Part shown: one piece after another, positions 53,665-64,000 of the stretch
How positions within the stretch are numbered: the stretch's first letter is position 1
How the letters are laid out: every line of letters starts with the position of its first letter
DNA from: Kineococcus sp. NBC_00420
GTDB taxonomy: Bacteria > Actinomycetota > Actinomycetes > Actinomycetales > Kineococcaceae
Reading direction: 5' to 3'
DNA: 64,000 bases
NCBI RefSeq assembly: GCF_036021035.1
Contig: NZ_CP107930.1
Coordinates: 1,860,001-1,924,000, forward strand
Translations under genes and position numbers: made by a program
The notes under the pieces: generated by a model
The model's database searches: none
Seen by the model: only the letters and a program-made list of their open reading frames with translations
Told to the model about the DNA's origin: nothing

Positions 53665-54513
53665 ATGCTCCAGCACCTCACCACCGACGAGGGCACCCTC
53701 GCCTACGACCTGACCGGCACGGGACCGCTCGTCGTCCTCGCCCACGGGATGGGCGACAGCCGGCACTCCTACCGCTTCGTCGCCCCGGCCCTGGTCGCCG
53801 CCGGCTACCGCGTCGCCAACGTCGACCTCCGCGGCTGCGGAGACTCCAGCCCGACCTGGGCGAGCTACAGCCGCACCGACATCGCCGGCGACCTCGTCGC
53901 CCTCGTCCGCCACCTCGGCGGCCCCGCCGTGATCGTCGGCCAGTCGATCAGCGGCGGCGCCGCGACCATCGCCGCCGCCACCGCACCCGACGCGATCTCC
54001 GCCGTGGTCGAGCTCGCCCCCTTCACCCGCAAGCAGTCCGTCGACCTCGTCGGCCTGCTGCGCAACAAGAACCACCGCAGCGGGGCGCTCCAGCTCGGCA
54101 AGGTCATGACCACCGGCAGCCTCAAGGGCTGGCTGGCCTACCTCGACCTGGCCTTCCCCACCAAGCCCGCCGACTGGGACACCGAACGTGCCCGCATCCA
54201 GGACACCCTCGCCCGGCCCGAGCGGATGGCCGCCCTGCGCGGCATGACGAAGACCTCCCCCGTCGACGCCGGCGCCCAGCTGGCCAACGTCCGCTGCCCC
54301 GTCCTCGTCGTCGAGGGTGGTCTCGACCCCGACTGGGCCGACCCCCGCGCCGAGGGGGAACGCATCGTCGCCGACCTGCCCGCCGGTCTCGGCGAACTCG
54401 CCGTCATCGACGGTGCCGGGCACTACCCGCACACCCAGACCCCCGACGCACTACTCGCCCTCGTCCTGCCCTTCCTCGCCCGGTCCCTCCCCCAGGACGC
54501 CGCCCGTGCCTAG
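53665..54513 (+). CDS. alpha/beta hydrolase
   Basis: 282 residues. Oxyanion region VVLAHGMGDSRHSYR, nucleophile elbow VGQSISGG (Ser), acid in VEGGLDPDW and His in DGAGHYPHTQTP. This is the full fold of small esterases/haloperoxidase-like hydrolases; the substrate is unknown. GGAGGA lies 5 bases before the ATG. Its stop overlaps the start of TetR, and the operon is under the nested palindrome, so it probably degrades the compound that TetR senses. Confidence 0.88.
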   Translation: MLQHLTTDEGTLAYDLTGTGPLVVLAHGMGDSRHSYRFVAPALVAAGYRVANVDLRGCGDSSPTWASYSRTDIAGDLVALVRHLGGPAVIVGQSISGGAATIAAATAPDAISAVVELAPFTRKQSVDLVGLLRNKNHRSGALQLGKVMTTGSLKGWLAYLDLAFPTKPADWDTERARIQDTLARPERMAALRGMTKTSPVDAGAQLANVRCPVLVVEGGLDPDWADPRAEGERIVADLPAGLGELAVIDGAGHYPHTQTPDALLALVLPFLARSLPQDAARA

Positions 54514-55078
54514 AGCCGGACTGGACCCCGCCACCGTCACCGAGGCCGGCGCCGCGCTCGCGGACGAGATCGGCATCGCCCAGCTCAGCATGGGGGGCCT
54601 CGCCGAACGGCTCGGCGTGAAGACCCCCTCGCTCTACAAGCACGTCGACGGCCTCGCCGACCTCACCCACCGCATCGCGGTCCTGGCCGCCACCGAGGTC
54701 GGCGACGCGCTGCGCGACGCCACCCAGGGCCGCGCCGGGGGCGAGGCGCTGGCCGGTGCGGCGCAGGCGCTGCGGCGCTACGTGAAGGCCCACCCCGGCC
54801 GCTACGCGGCGACCGTCGGCGTCCGCGCGAGCGGATCGGACGACCCGTTCGTCGCCGCCTCGCTGCGGACCCTCGCGTCCCTCTCCGCCGTGCTGCACGG
54901 CTACCGCCTCGACCCCGCCGACGAGGTCCACGCCCTGCGGATGCTGCGCAGCGTGCTGCACGGGTTCGCCACCCTGGAGGCCTCCGACGGTTTCCAGATG
55001 GCCACCGACGTCGACGAGAGCTTCGACTGGCTCATCGAGTTCCTCGATCGGGGTCTGCGGGCGAACGCGGAACGGTAG
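54506..55078 (+). CDS. TetR-family transcriptional regulator
   Basis: 190 residues. Helix-turn-helix IAQLSMGGLAERLGVKTPSL followed by YKHVDGLADL, then a C-terminal TetR domain (LRRYVKAHPGRYAATVG, LDPADEVHALRMLRSVLHGF). The GTG at 54506 overlaps the hydrolase stop; the frame runs upstream only as an antisense-like shadow. It is likely an autoregulator acting at 53610-53646. Confidence 0.88.
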   Translation: MPRAGLDPATVTEAGAALADEIGIAQLSMGGLAERLGVKTPSLYKHVDGLADLTHRIAVLAATEVGDALRDATQGRAGGEALAGAAQALRRYVKAHPGRYAATVGVRASGSDDPFVAASLRTLASLSAVLHGYRLDPADEVHALRMLRSVLHGFATLEASDGFQMATDVDESFDWLIEFLDRGLRANAER

Positions 55079-55087
55079 CTTCGCGTC

Positions 55088-55762
55088 GTGATCAGTGCCC
55101 CGACGGAGTTCCTGCCCCCGACCCGGGCGACGTGGCGGGGCTGGGCCGCGGTCCGGGCGGCGTTGCTGGTGCTCACCGCCGTGACCGTGCTCGGGGCCCT
55201 GCTGCTGGGAGTGCGGGAGTCCACCGTCGCCGACCTCGAAGGAGCGGTGCTCGCGGGCCGGGTGTCGAGCGTGCAGGTCTCCGGCGGGCTACCGCCGGAG
55301 GCGACCAGCGGTGAGGCCACCCAGCAGGTCTCCTGGCGCGAAGGCCGGCAGCGCCACCGCACCGAGAACCGCCAGGTCCTCGGCGGGACGAGCACCGCGC
55401 CGGACGTCAGGGTGCTCGTGGCGTCCTGGGACCGCAGCGTCCCGGTCGAGACCGTCCCCTGGGGCTCCGGGCCCACGTGGGACGTCCTGGGTCTCGGGGT
55501 CCCCACCTGGGTCGGCGTCCTCACCCTGGTGCAGGGCTTCGGCGGGCTGGTGGTCCTGGTCAACGCCGCCCCGCCCTGGCGCGCGACCCGCTGGGCGTGG
55601 TTCTGGTTGTTCTCCCTGCCCTTCGGCGTGACCGCGTTCCTGCTGCTCAGCGGGCCGCTACCGGGCCGCCCCACGGAACGCACGAGTTCCCGGCGGCTGC
55701 GGGGCGGCTGGGCGTTCGTCCTCTCGATGGTGGTGCTCGGCGGGGTGCAGGGTTCGTTCTGA
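55088..55762 (+). CDS. membrane protein of unknown function
   Basis: 224 residues with four hydrophobic segments: AALLVLTAVTVLGALLLGV near the start, a large outside loop (about 45-135, Ser/Arg-rich with RENRQVLGG), then GVPTWVGVLTLVQGFGGLVVL, WFWLFSLPFGVTAFLLL and GGWAFVLSMVVLGGV. No family is recognised. TAGCTT ends 6 bases before the GTG and no ribosome site is seen, so it is likely leaderless, with the -10 box overlapping the end of the TetR gene. Confidence 0.7.
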   Translation: MISAPTEFLPPTRATWRGWAAVRAALLVLTAVTVLGALLLGVRESTVADLEGAVLAGRVSSVQVSGGLPPEATSGEATQQVSWREGRQRHRTENRQVLGGTSTAPDVRVLVASWDRSVPVETVPWGSGPTWDVLGLGVPTWVGVLTLVQGFGGLVVLVNAAPPWRATRWAWFWLFSLPFGVTAFLLLSGPLPGRPTERTSSRRLRGGWAFVLSMVVLGGVQGSF

Positions 55763-55774
55763 CCCCGCCGACGC

Positions 55775-56803
55775 TCAGAGCGTGCCGGGAACCGTGCCGG
55801 GGTCGCCGTCGGCCGCAGCGGCGAGCGCCGGGACGGCCTGCTCGATCGCGTACGGCAACGAGAGCGGGCTGGAACTGCCCAGCGCGCCGGCGAAGTCGCT
55901 GTCGAAGGTCGGCACGTAGACGGTGCGGCCCTGCGTCACGACGGCCAGGGCGGCGGCGGCCGGGTTGCTCGCGAACTCCGCCGCGCTGCGCCCGAGGACC
56001 ACGAGCACGTCGGTGTCCAGCAACCCGACCTGTTCCTCGCTGAGGCCCTTCGGGTCCACGGCGGTGTTCTCGTCGAAACCGAACTGCAGGAAGAAGTTCC
56101 CGCGGGGGTCGGTGGAGTCGAGGGGGTAGTAGCCCTCGTTGAAGAGCAGCACGCTGACGGTCTTGCCCGTGAACTCGGGGTGCGCGTCGGCGGCGGTCTG
56201 GAAGTGGCCCTCGACCTCGTCGGTCAGTGAACTCGCCTCGTCGGCCTTGCCCAGCGCCTTCCCGATGGCGGCGAGCTCCTCCTGCCAGCTCGCGGCCGCC
56301 GTCGAGTTCGCGGCCTGCCCCGCGGGGACGAGGTCGCCGATGGTCGGAGCGATCTGGGAGAGCTTGTCGTAGTCGGCCTGCTCGAGGTAGGCGTAGGCCC
56401 CGATGATGAGGTCGGGTTCGAGCGAGGCGATCGTCTCGAAGTTCAGCTCCGCCTGCCCGACCGAGGTGATCCCGCCGGCCGGGAGCAGGTCCACGGCCCA
56501 CGGGCGCTTCGAGGCGTCGTAGCTGCCCAGCGGGGTGCGGGCCCCCACGGGGATGACGCCGAGGGCGAGGACGAAGTCCTCCTCGTTGTAGCCGACGGTG
56601 ACGACCTTGGTGGGGGCCGCTTCGATCGTCGTGGAACCCAGCTTGTGCTGGATGGTGACGGGGAAGGCGCCGTCACCGGCGGAGGAGGTGGTCTGCGAGG
56701 ACGCCGACCCCGGGGTGGTGGAGTCGTCACCGCCTCCGCAGGCGGCGAGGGTGGTGAGGGCGCCGGAAGCAGCCAGCGCGGCGAGGACGGATCGACGGTG
56801 CAC
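55775..56803 (-). CDS. siderophore/iron ABC transporter substrate-binding lipoprotein
   Basis: 342 residues. Signal peptide MHRRSVLAALAASGALTTLA with lipobox LAAC (Cys 22), a Ser/Thr-rich linker, then the type III binding-protein fold: PTKVVTVGYNEEDFVLALG, LEPDLIIGAYAYLEQADYDK, DVLVVLGRS and a C-terminal PYAIEQAVPAL. It would capture ferric siderophores for an ABC importer not in this window. GTG 56803 lies 6 bases after TAGCCT inside an iron box, so it is leaderless and iron-repressed. Confidence 0.92.
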   Translation of the reverse strand: MHRRSVLAALAASGALTTLAACGGGDDSTTPGSASSQTTSSAGDGAFPVTIQHKLGSTTIEAAPTKVVTVGYNEEDFVLALGVIPVGARTPLGSYDASKRPWAVDLLPAGGITSVGQAELNFETIASLEPDLIIGAYAYLEQADYDKLSQIAPTIGDLVPAGQAANSTAAASWQEELAAIGKALGKADEASSLTDEVEGHFQTAADAHPEFTGKTVSVLLFNEGYYPLDSTDPRGNFFLQFGFDENTAVDPKGLSEEQVGLLDTDVLVVLGRSAAEFASNPAAAALAVVTQGRTVYVPTFDSDFAGALGSSSPLSLPYAIEQAVPALAAAADGDPGTVPGTL

Positions 56804-56826
56804 CCGTCAAGGCTAGCCTACCCTCA
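56804..56826 (-). promoter_or_regulatory. DtxR/IdeR-type iron box and -10 of the siderophore-binding gene
   Basis: CAAGGCTAGCCTACCCTCA (56808-56826) matches about 14 of 19 positions of the DtxR/IdeR consensus TTAGGTTAGCCTAACCTAA. On the minus strand TAGCCT (56815-56810) inside it is the -10 box, 6 bases before the GTG. Iron-loaded regulator would therefore block the promoter. Confidence 0.75.
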
Positions 56827-56851
56827 CCTCCAGTTCTCGCACCGCGGCCGG

Positions 56852-58305
56852 TCAGCCCACGTGGCGGCGGACCTCACCGGGTGCGAGGACGAGGTCCGTT
56901 CCGGCGAGATCGACGACCCGGACGTCGTCGGCGAGGTCGACGACCAGGACCGCGCTACCGCCCGCCCCAGCACCGCCGATCAGGTGGACCCCCTGCGGCA
57001 GAACGCATCCCGGCGCGAGCCGCAACCGCCGCGACCCGTCGAGCCCGGCCAGCAGCCGCACGCCGGCGGCCGTGGAGCCGTCGACGTCGCCGAAGCTGAC
57101 GCTCGCGACCCCGGGAACGGCGAAGGCGGCGGCGCTCGCGACCACCCAGGCCGCGAAACCCTTCGAGCCACGAGGGGGATCGCCACCGCCTGCCGGGCGG
57201 TGAGCTCCTGGACGGTGAGGGCCTCGAGGACCTGATCGCGACCGGTGTCGTGCATCTGCGGCGTGCTGGCGAAGACCACCCCGGCGGCGTCCGCGGGCAC
57301 CACCTCCACCGTCCGGTTCAGTTCGGTGAAGTGCGACCGGGCGCCGGCGACGAGGTCGGCGGTGAGCCCCGCGCAGGCCGCGCGCAGGGCGGCCCAGAGT
57401 TCCGGGGTGCTGACGTGCGTCGTGCGCGAGTGAACGCCGAACCGGAGCACCTCGACGCCGTGCGTCGCGTTCACCACGGCCCCGACCTCGGCCGGATCGT
57501 CGGTGACGATGCGGACGTCGAGGGGGCGTGCGCAGCGCCGGGCGCGTTCCAGCACCCCGGGCCACTCCGGGTCCGCGGTGACCAGTTCGACGAGCAGCGG
57601 CCCGGCGAAACCCTCGAAGTCCGACGTGGTCCCCCACTGCGGCAACGGTTCGTCGGTGACCACCAGGTCGACGTGGGTGGGCCGGGCGGGGACGGGCGCC
57701 GGGAGGGCGTTGGGTGCGCAGCGGACCACGACCTGCTGGCGCACGACCGCCCCCGGTTCCAGCCGCACGGGGAACGGTTCGGACAACGGGGTGCTGTACG
57801 TCTTGAACGACGCGTCGCTCCAGTTGCGCTGGTCCTCCAACTCGAACACGTCGCCACGGAACTCGACCGCGACGTCGACCCCGGGGCGGCTCCACCGCAG
57901 TTCCGCGACGTCGCGGGCCGGCTGGTGCGGGGCGATGGCGACCGGGAACTCCGACGCCGTCCACGCGCCGTCCGGGTGCCGAACCCGCAGGGGCGTCCCG
58001 GCGTCGGCGCGGGCGCCGATCTCCCACGTCGCGTCGACGACGTCCTCACCCCCCTCGTCGTGGAACGGGCCCTGGAACCGGAGTTCCCCGTCGCGCGTGG
58101 TGACGTCGAGGACGGTGGCCGGCGCGGTCCGCCAGTCGCGGTCGCGCAGGACCCCGCGGACGGCCCGCAGCACCGGGACCCCGGAGAAGGTCAGGTTCGA
58201 CAACGACCCGCCCCGGCGCAGTTCCAGCGACCACGGCCCCAGGTCGACCCGGCGGGGTCCGGGTTCCTCGTCGCGCCAGATCCCGCCGAGGTCGAGGGAG
58301 TTCAC
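56852..58305 (-). pseudogene. D-apionate-lactonase-like protein with a frameshift
   Basis: From GTG 58305 the frame reads VNSLDLGGIWRDEEPG, GVPVLRAVRGVLRDRDW, VFELEDQRNWSDASFKTYST, FASTPQMHDTGRDQVLEALT and QELTARQAVAIPL. It then shifts near 57170 and continues as GSKGFAAWVVASAAAFAVPG to LVLAPGEVRRHVG and the stop at 56852. The EDQRNWSDASFKTY and late PQMHD motifs recall ApnL-type D-apionate lactonases. One missing or extra base separates the parts: a true pseudogene or a sequencing error. GTGA overlap with the SDR upstream. Confidence 0.65.
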
Positions 58306-59057
58306 AACGTCGTCATCCCCCCGTCGACCCGGAACAGGCTGCCGGTGGCGAAGGAGGACTCGTCGCTGGCCAGGTAGACCATGATGCCGACGACGTCGGC
58401 GGGGCGGCCGGGGCGACCCAGCGGGGTCCGGGCGACGATGGCGGCCCGGGACCCGGCGTCGCCGGAGATCGAGGTCACCAGGGGTGTCTCGGTGTACCCG
58501 GGGACGACGGTGTTCACCCGGATCCCGCGGTCGGCGTAGGCGGCGGCCACGGTCCGGGCCAGGCCGTGGATCCCGGCCTTGGTGCTGGAGTAGGCGGTGA
58601 AGTCCCGGCCCTCGCCGTTCAAGCCCGTCGGGGAACCGGTGAGGACGATGGACCCACCGGTCGCCAGCATCGCGCGCACGGCGTGCTTCACGGTCAGGAA
58701 GGTTCCCGTGAGGTTCACGGCCACCGTGCGTTCCCAGACGGCCAGGTCGAGGTCGGCGATCGGGGCGTCCTGGCCGAACAACTGCACCCCGGCGTTGGCC
58801 ACGACGACGTCGAGGGTGGACCCGCGTTCGAGCACCGCGGCGAACGCGGCCTCGACGGAACTCTCGTCGGCGATGTCGAGGGTGAGGCCGAACGATCCGC
58901 CACCCGCCGCGCGCGCCGCCTCGGCGGCGCCGGCACCGTCGCGGTCGGTGAAGGCGACCCGCGCCCCCTCGGCGACGAACCCCTCGGCCACCGCCCGGCC
59001 GATGCCGGAGGCGGCCCCGGTGACGAGGATGGTCTTGCCCTGCAGTCGCTCGCTCAC
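58302..59057 (-). CDS. SDR-family oxidoreductase
   Basis: 251 residues. TGAASGIGRAVAEGFVAEGA, NAGVQLFG, the Ser in VLTGSPTG, YSSTKAGIHGLART and PGYTETPLV, all classical SDR features. GTG 59057 has GGGGAG 6 bases upstream. First gene of an operon with the lactonase-like gene and divergent from a FadR-type regulator with a palindromic operator. Its substrate is probably a sugar or sugar acid feeding the lactonase-like step. Confidence 0.87.
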   Translation of the reverse strand: MSERLQGKTILVTGAASGIGRAVAEGFVAEGARVAFTDRDGAGAAEAARAAGGGSFGLTLDIADESSVEAAFAAVLERGSTLDVVVANAGVQLFGQDAPIADLDLAVWERTVAVNLTGTFLTVKHAVRAMLATGGSIVLTGSPTGLNGEGRDFTAYSSTKAGIHGLARTVAAAYADRGIRVNTVVPGYTETPLVTSISGDAGSRAAIVARTPLGRPGRPADVVGIMVYLASDESSFATGSLFRVDGGMTTL

Positions 59058-59130
59058 GCGTCTCCCCTGACTCCGACCACTGCGTCGCGGACCGGTCCGG
59101 CTCCGCATCGTGCGCGGCACCCGTCTGTGT

Positions 59131-59144
59131 GTCAACCGGTTGAC
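59131..59144. promoter_or_regulatory. palindromic operator of the FadR-type regulator
   Basis: GTCAACCGGTTGAC is a perfect 14-bp palindrome between the divergent SDR (start 59057) and GntR (start 59180) genes, of the GTNNNAC type bound by FCD-domain GntR proteins. TACCTT (59168-59173) ends 6 bases before the GntR start. Confidence 0.7.
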
Positions 59145-59179
59145 CGGTGCCCCTCCCCACTGTCGGGTACCTTGACGGC

Positions 59180-59944
59180 GTGCCGGCCTACCGCAGAGAC
59201 GACCCTGCGCTCGTGCAGATGGAACTCAAGGCCGTCCCCCGCGGCAGCGCCGTGTCGGAGGTCGTCCGCCAGCTGACGGGTCTGCTGTCCTCCGGTCAGT
59301 TCGCCCCCGGTTCCCGTCTGCCCCCCGAGCGCCAGCTCGCCGAGGAACTCGGCGTCGGCCGCTCCGCCGTCCGCGAGGCGCTGGCCGCTCTCGACGTCCT
59401 CGGCATCGTCACCGTGCGTCCGGGCTCGGGGACCTACCTGCGCGACAGCATGTCCGAACTCCTGCCGACCACGCTGAGCTGGGGACTCATGCTCTCGGCC
59501 AAGCACACCTCGCAGCTCTCCGAGGTGCGCAGCGCCCTCGAGGTGCACGCGGCGGCGCTCGCCGCGGAGCGCATCGACGACGGCGGCGTCGAGACCCTGC
59601 GCACCTCGCTGGGGCAGATGGAGGCGAACCTCGACGACCTCCCGGCCTTCGTGGAGGCCGACGCGCTGTTCCACGTCACCATCGCCCGCTCCTCCGGCAA
59701 CGACGTCCTGGGCGATCTCCTGCAGACGACGCGCAGCCTGCTGCGGCTGTGGGTGGACCGCGGGCTGCGCCGCCGGGAACAGGCCGAGACCGCCTGCGTG
59801 GAGCACCGCGCCGTCTACGAGGCCGTCGCGGCCCACGACGCGCACCGCGCGGAAGCGGCGATGCGGACGCACATGCGCACCGCCGGCAGCCGGGTCGAGC
59901 ACTCCGACGAGGACAACGCCACCCCCTCCGACGCACAGACGTAA
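59180..59944 (+). CDS. GntR-family (FadR/FCD) transcriptional regulator
   Basis: 254 residues. The N-terminal winged helix is VVRQLTGLLSSGQFAPGSRL, ERQLAEELGVGRSAVREALA and a wing GIVTVRPGSGTYL. The C-terminal FCD domain has EVRSALEVHAAALAAERI, DALFHVTIARSSGN and EHRAVYEAVAAHDAHRAEAA, with the His/Asp metal positions. GTG 59180 preferred (leaderless, see operator); ATG 59219 is an alternative. It probably represses the divergent SDR-lactonase-like operon in response to a sugar acid. Confidence 0.88.
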   Translation: MPAYRRDDPALVQMELKAVPRGSAVSEVVRQLTGLLSSGQFAPGSRLPPERQLAEELGVGRSAVREALAALDVLGIVTVRPGSGTYLRDSMSELLPTTLSWGLMLSAKHTSQLSEVRSALEVHAAALAAERIDDGGVETLRTSLGQMEANLDDLPAFVEADALFHVTIARSSGNDVLGDLLQTTRSLLRLWVDRGLRRREQAETACVEHRAVYEAVAAHDAHRAEAAMRTHMRTAGSRVEHSDEDNATPSDAQT

Positions 59945-60028
59945 CCGGCAGGTAACACGGGAGGTCTTTCCCCCCGCCTCAGGAGTCACCACAGTCACAG
60001 GTGACCCATCCTGATGCGGAGGAACCTC

Positions 60029-60328
60029 GTGATCGACCTGGCAACTCTGAGCGAAGAAGCTCTCGACACCCTCATCACCACCCGGCTCGCCCTGGCCGGT
60101 GTCGACCTGGCGCAACTCCCCGAGGTCGCCGACCCGGCGACCGGGGTCCCGACCCGCGCCGCGGCCCTGGAGTCGCTGCGCGCGTTCCTCGTCCAGACCG
60201 TGCCGCAGCTCAACGCCTGGGAACCGCCCGTCGCCTCCCCCGAGGCCGCGCAGCAGGCCGCCGCGCCACTGCTCTACCCCTCGATCGCGACGGCCTGGGC
60301 CCCCGGGTCGGAAGGGGGTGCCGCGTGA
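60029..60328 (+). CDS. small protein encoded upstream of the amidase
   Basis: 99 residues from GTG 60029, which has GGAGGAA 5 bases upstream; an ATG 15 bases earlier lacks a site. Helical, no signal: LATLSEEALDTLITTRLALAGVD, given as LATLSEEALD and LITTRLALAGVD, then NAWEPPVASPEAAQQAAAP. Its TGA overlaps the amidase GTG, so the two are coupled, perhaps as chaperone or partner. No family is recognised. Confidence 0.7.
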   Translation: MIDLATLSEEALDTLITTRLALAGVDLAQLPEVADPATGVPTRAAALESLRAFLVQTVPQLNAWEPPVASPEAAQQAAAPLLYPSIATAWAPGSEGGAA

Positions 60329-61884
60329 GCCGCGCCCTGAACCGCCGGACGTTCCTCGCCGCCTCCGGCGGGGCCACGTTCGCAGCCGCTGCCGCGGTGT
60401 CCCCCACCGCCCAGGCCGCGCCCGACGTGACGTTGCGCGCGGCCGCCGTGGACGACCCCACCGAGGCGACCATCGCCGAAGCCCTGACGATGCTGCGGGC
60501 CGGCACCCTGTCCGCGACCGAACTCGTCCAGACCCACCTCGACCGGATCAACCGGTTCGACGGCACCTACCAGGCGTTCAACACCGTGACCGCCGACAGC
60601 GCACTGACGAAGGCCGCCGAGGTGGACGCCCGGGGCGACGTGCGCCGGGCGTTGTCCGGGATCCCGCTGTGCATCAAGGACAACTACTGGACCGCCGGCG
60701 TGCGGACCACCGCGAACTCCCGGATCTTCGCCGACTTCGTCCCCGACACCGACGCGACGGCGGTGTCCCGACTGACCGCGGCCGGCGGGATCGTCCTCGG
60801 CAAGGGACAGATGGGCCCGCTCGCCACGACCCGCGCGACGACCCCCGCCGGAGTCGTCACGACGGTCAACGCCTGGACCCCCGAGGACGTCACCGTGGAC
60901 CCGGGCGGTTCCTCGACCGGACCCGCGACCTCGGTGGCGGGCCGGCTGGCGACGAGTTCCATCGGGACCCAGACCGGCGGGAGCATCACCGAACCGTCGC
61001 GCCAGCAGAACCTCACGGGTCTCAAACCGACGATGGGCCGCACCTCGATCCACGGGATCATCCCGTTGTCCTTCACCCGCGACCACTCCGGCCCGCTGGC
61101 CCGGGACGCCATGGACGCGGCGATCGTGCTGTCGGTGCTGGCCGGCCCGGACCCGCTGGACCCGCGGACGCTGGGGTTGCCGAAGGTCCCCGACCTCGTC
61201 ACGGCGGCGACGCCCGTCTACGGCGCCAGGGGGGTCGAGCTGCGCCGGGCCACCCGGATCGGGGTTCCGGGCGACTTCTTCACCGACCTCACCCCGGAGG
61301 TCGCCGCCGCCCGCCAGAGCTTCCTCGACCGCCTCGCGGCCGTCCCCGGAGTCACCCTCGTGGACGTCACGTACCCGACCGACTGGGAACTGCTCACGGG
61401 AGCCTTCAACGCGATCCGGCTCTCCGAGCGCACCGAGCCGTTCCGGCACTGGCTGCGCCAGGACCTGTCGCTGTTCGGGGTGAGTTCGCTGTCCTGGCTG
61501 CAGGGCCTGCTGCTCTCCGGGGACGAGTGGATCACCGGGCAGCGCGCCAAGACGTGGCTGTTGCAGGAACTGTTCTCGGGGTTGTTCACGCAGTGCGACG
61601 TGGTGCTGCAGACCTCACCGGTGCCCTTCGACATCCTCGGCCTGCCCGAGATCGCGTTCCCGATCGGCGAGGCTCCGGCCTACGACAGCGGGCCGCTCGC
61701 CCCGGTCGGCGTCATCCTCGGCGGCCAGCCCTACGAGGAGGACCGGTTGCTGCAGGTCGCCGCCGCGCACCAGGCGGTCTCGGACTTCCACCTGCGCCGC
61801 CCCGCCGACCCGGCACCGGCGCGACTGCTCAGTTCGGCTGCGCTGCAGCTGGACGCGGCCACCGTCGCCCGCACCGCCCAATGA
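60325..61884 (+). CDS. Tat-exported amidase (amidase-signature family)
   Basis: 519 residues. Twin-arginine signal NRRTFLAASGGATFAAAAAV ending AQA, then the amidase-signature domain: Lys in CIKDNYW, nucleophile Ser in DPGGSSTGPATSVAG and the cis-Ser in GTQTGGSITEPSRQ. It hydrolyses an amide outside the membrane; substrate unknown. GTG start overlaps the preceding small gene. A 19-bp hairpin follows. The region 61885-61948 is only this hairpin. Confidence 0.9.
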   Translation: MSRALNRRTFLAASGGATFAAAAAVSPTAQAAPDVTLRAAAVDDPTEATIAEALTMLRAGTLSATELVQTHLDRINRFDGTYQAFNTVTADSALTKAAEVDARGDVRRALSGIPLCIKDNYWTAGVRTTANSRIFADFVPDTDATAVSRLTAAGGIVLGKGQMGPLATTRATTPAGVVTTVNAWTPEDVTVDPGGSSTGPATSVAGRLATSSIGTQTGGSITEPSRQQNLTGLKPTMGRTSIHGIIPLSFTRDHSGPLARDAMDAAIVLSVLAGPDPLDPRTLGLPKVPDLVTAATPVYGARGVELRRATRIGVPGDFFTDLTPEVAAARQSFLDRLAAVPGVTLVDVTYPTDWELLTGAFNAIRLSERTEPFRHWLRQDLSLFGVSSLSWLQGLLLSGDEWITGQRAKTWLLQELFSGLFTQCDVVLQTSPVPFDILGLPEIAFPIGEAPAYDSGPLAPVGVILGGQPYEEDRLLQVAAAHQAVSDFHLRRPADPAPARLLSSAALQLDAATVARTAQ

Positions 61885-61888
61885 CGAA

Positions 61889-61931
61889 CCCCGCGGTGGT
61901 CGAGCACGTCGAGTGCTCGACCACCGCGGGG
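61889..61931. terminator. 19-bp perfect hairpin between amidase and nrdF
   Basis: CCCCGCGGTGGTCGAGCAC (61889-61907), loop GTCGA, and its exact reverse complement (61913-61931). It lies between the convergent amidase and nrdF ends and should stop both transcripts. Confidence 0.9.
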
Positions 61932-61948
61932 TCAGGGGTGTGAGGAGG

Positions 61949-64000
<2,052 letters not shown>

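Overview
The window is a very GC-rich actinobacterial chromosome segment. Evidence: a WhiB protein, GAF-ANTAR regulators, a SigB/SigF-type sigma factor, a DtxR/IdeR-type iron box, TANNNT -10 boxes set close to GTG/ATG starts, and many 4-base GTGA/ATGA gene overlaps. The gene mix (putrescine oxidase operon, HPII catalase, many sugar-acid dehydrogenases) would fit a Kineococcus-like member of the Kineosporiaceae. That genus is a guess from memory and was not tested.

Layout. 1-5.7 kb: ABC-2 exporter, lipoprotein and secreted phosphoesterase, a tRNA-Gly(TCC) and a WhiB protein, then an alpha/beta hydrolase behind a 53-residue small ORF. 5.8-15.3 kb: a catabolic locus with HpaI-type aldolase, SDR and HisD-like dehydrogenase facing a LacI regulator, followed by a double SnoaL-like protein, a bicupin, a LysR regulator, a second HisD-like dehydrogenase and a nitrilase. 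Three near-identical operator-like motifs tie the two arms together. 15.3-21.5 kb: a decayed mobile region ending at a tRNA-Lys(TTT) gene, holding a broken PAS/LOV gene, IS30, IS256 and IS3 remnants, orphan small genes and the C-terminus of a tyrosine integrase. 21.6-26.9 kb: a putrescine catabolism operon (oxidase, double USP, APC permease, aldehyde dehydrogenase). 26.9-30.3 kb: TetR, SDR, L-idonate-dehydrogenase-like and 3-hydroxyisobutyrate-dehydrogenase-like genes.

30.5-44 kb: signalling and stress genes: CheR-PAS-coil-PAS, CheB, GAF-ANTAR, a TRIC channel, a stress SDR, a DUF3140 protein, a SRPBCC protein, HPII catalase with a tiny downstream gene, the sigma factor, an epimerase, a DUF2231-Rieske protein and a zinc alcohol dehydrogenase. 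44.2-47.3 kb: a tight three-gene cassette of acyl-CoA dehydrogenase-like protein, PIG-L deacetylase/methyltransferase fusion and family-2 glycosyltransferase, whose product I cannot name. 47.3-56.8 kb: ANTAR regulator, DapA-like and CtlX-like enzymes, a ruined epoxide hydrolase, MarR/NmrA pair, GH43, an alpha/beta hydrolase-TetR pair under a nested palindrome, and a siderophore-binding lipoprotein behind an iron box. 56.9-59.9 kb: a frameshifted apionate-lactonase-like gene, SDR and a divergent FadR-type regulator. 60-64 kb: a Tat-exported amidase with a small partner, a strong hairpin, and nrdF/nrdE, with nrdE running off the window.

Recurring traits: at least eight genes have a TANNNT hexamer exactly six bases before the start codon (leaderless transcripts likely), and several genes are broken by W-to-stop changes or frameshifts. 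All family calls come from reading motifs; no database search was run.
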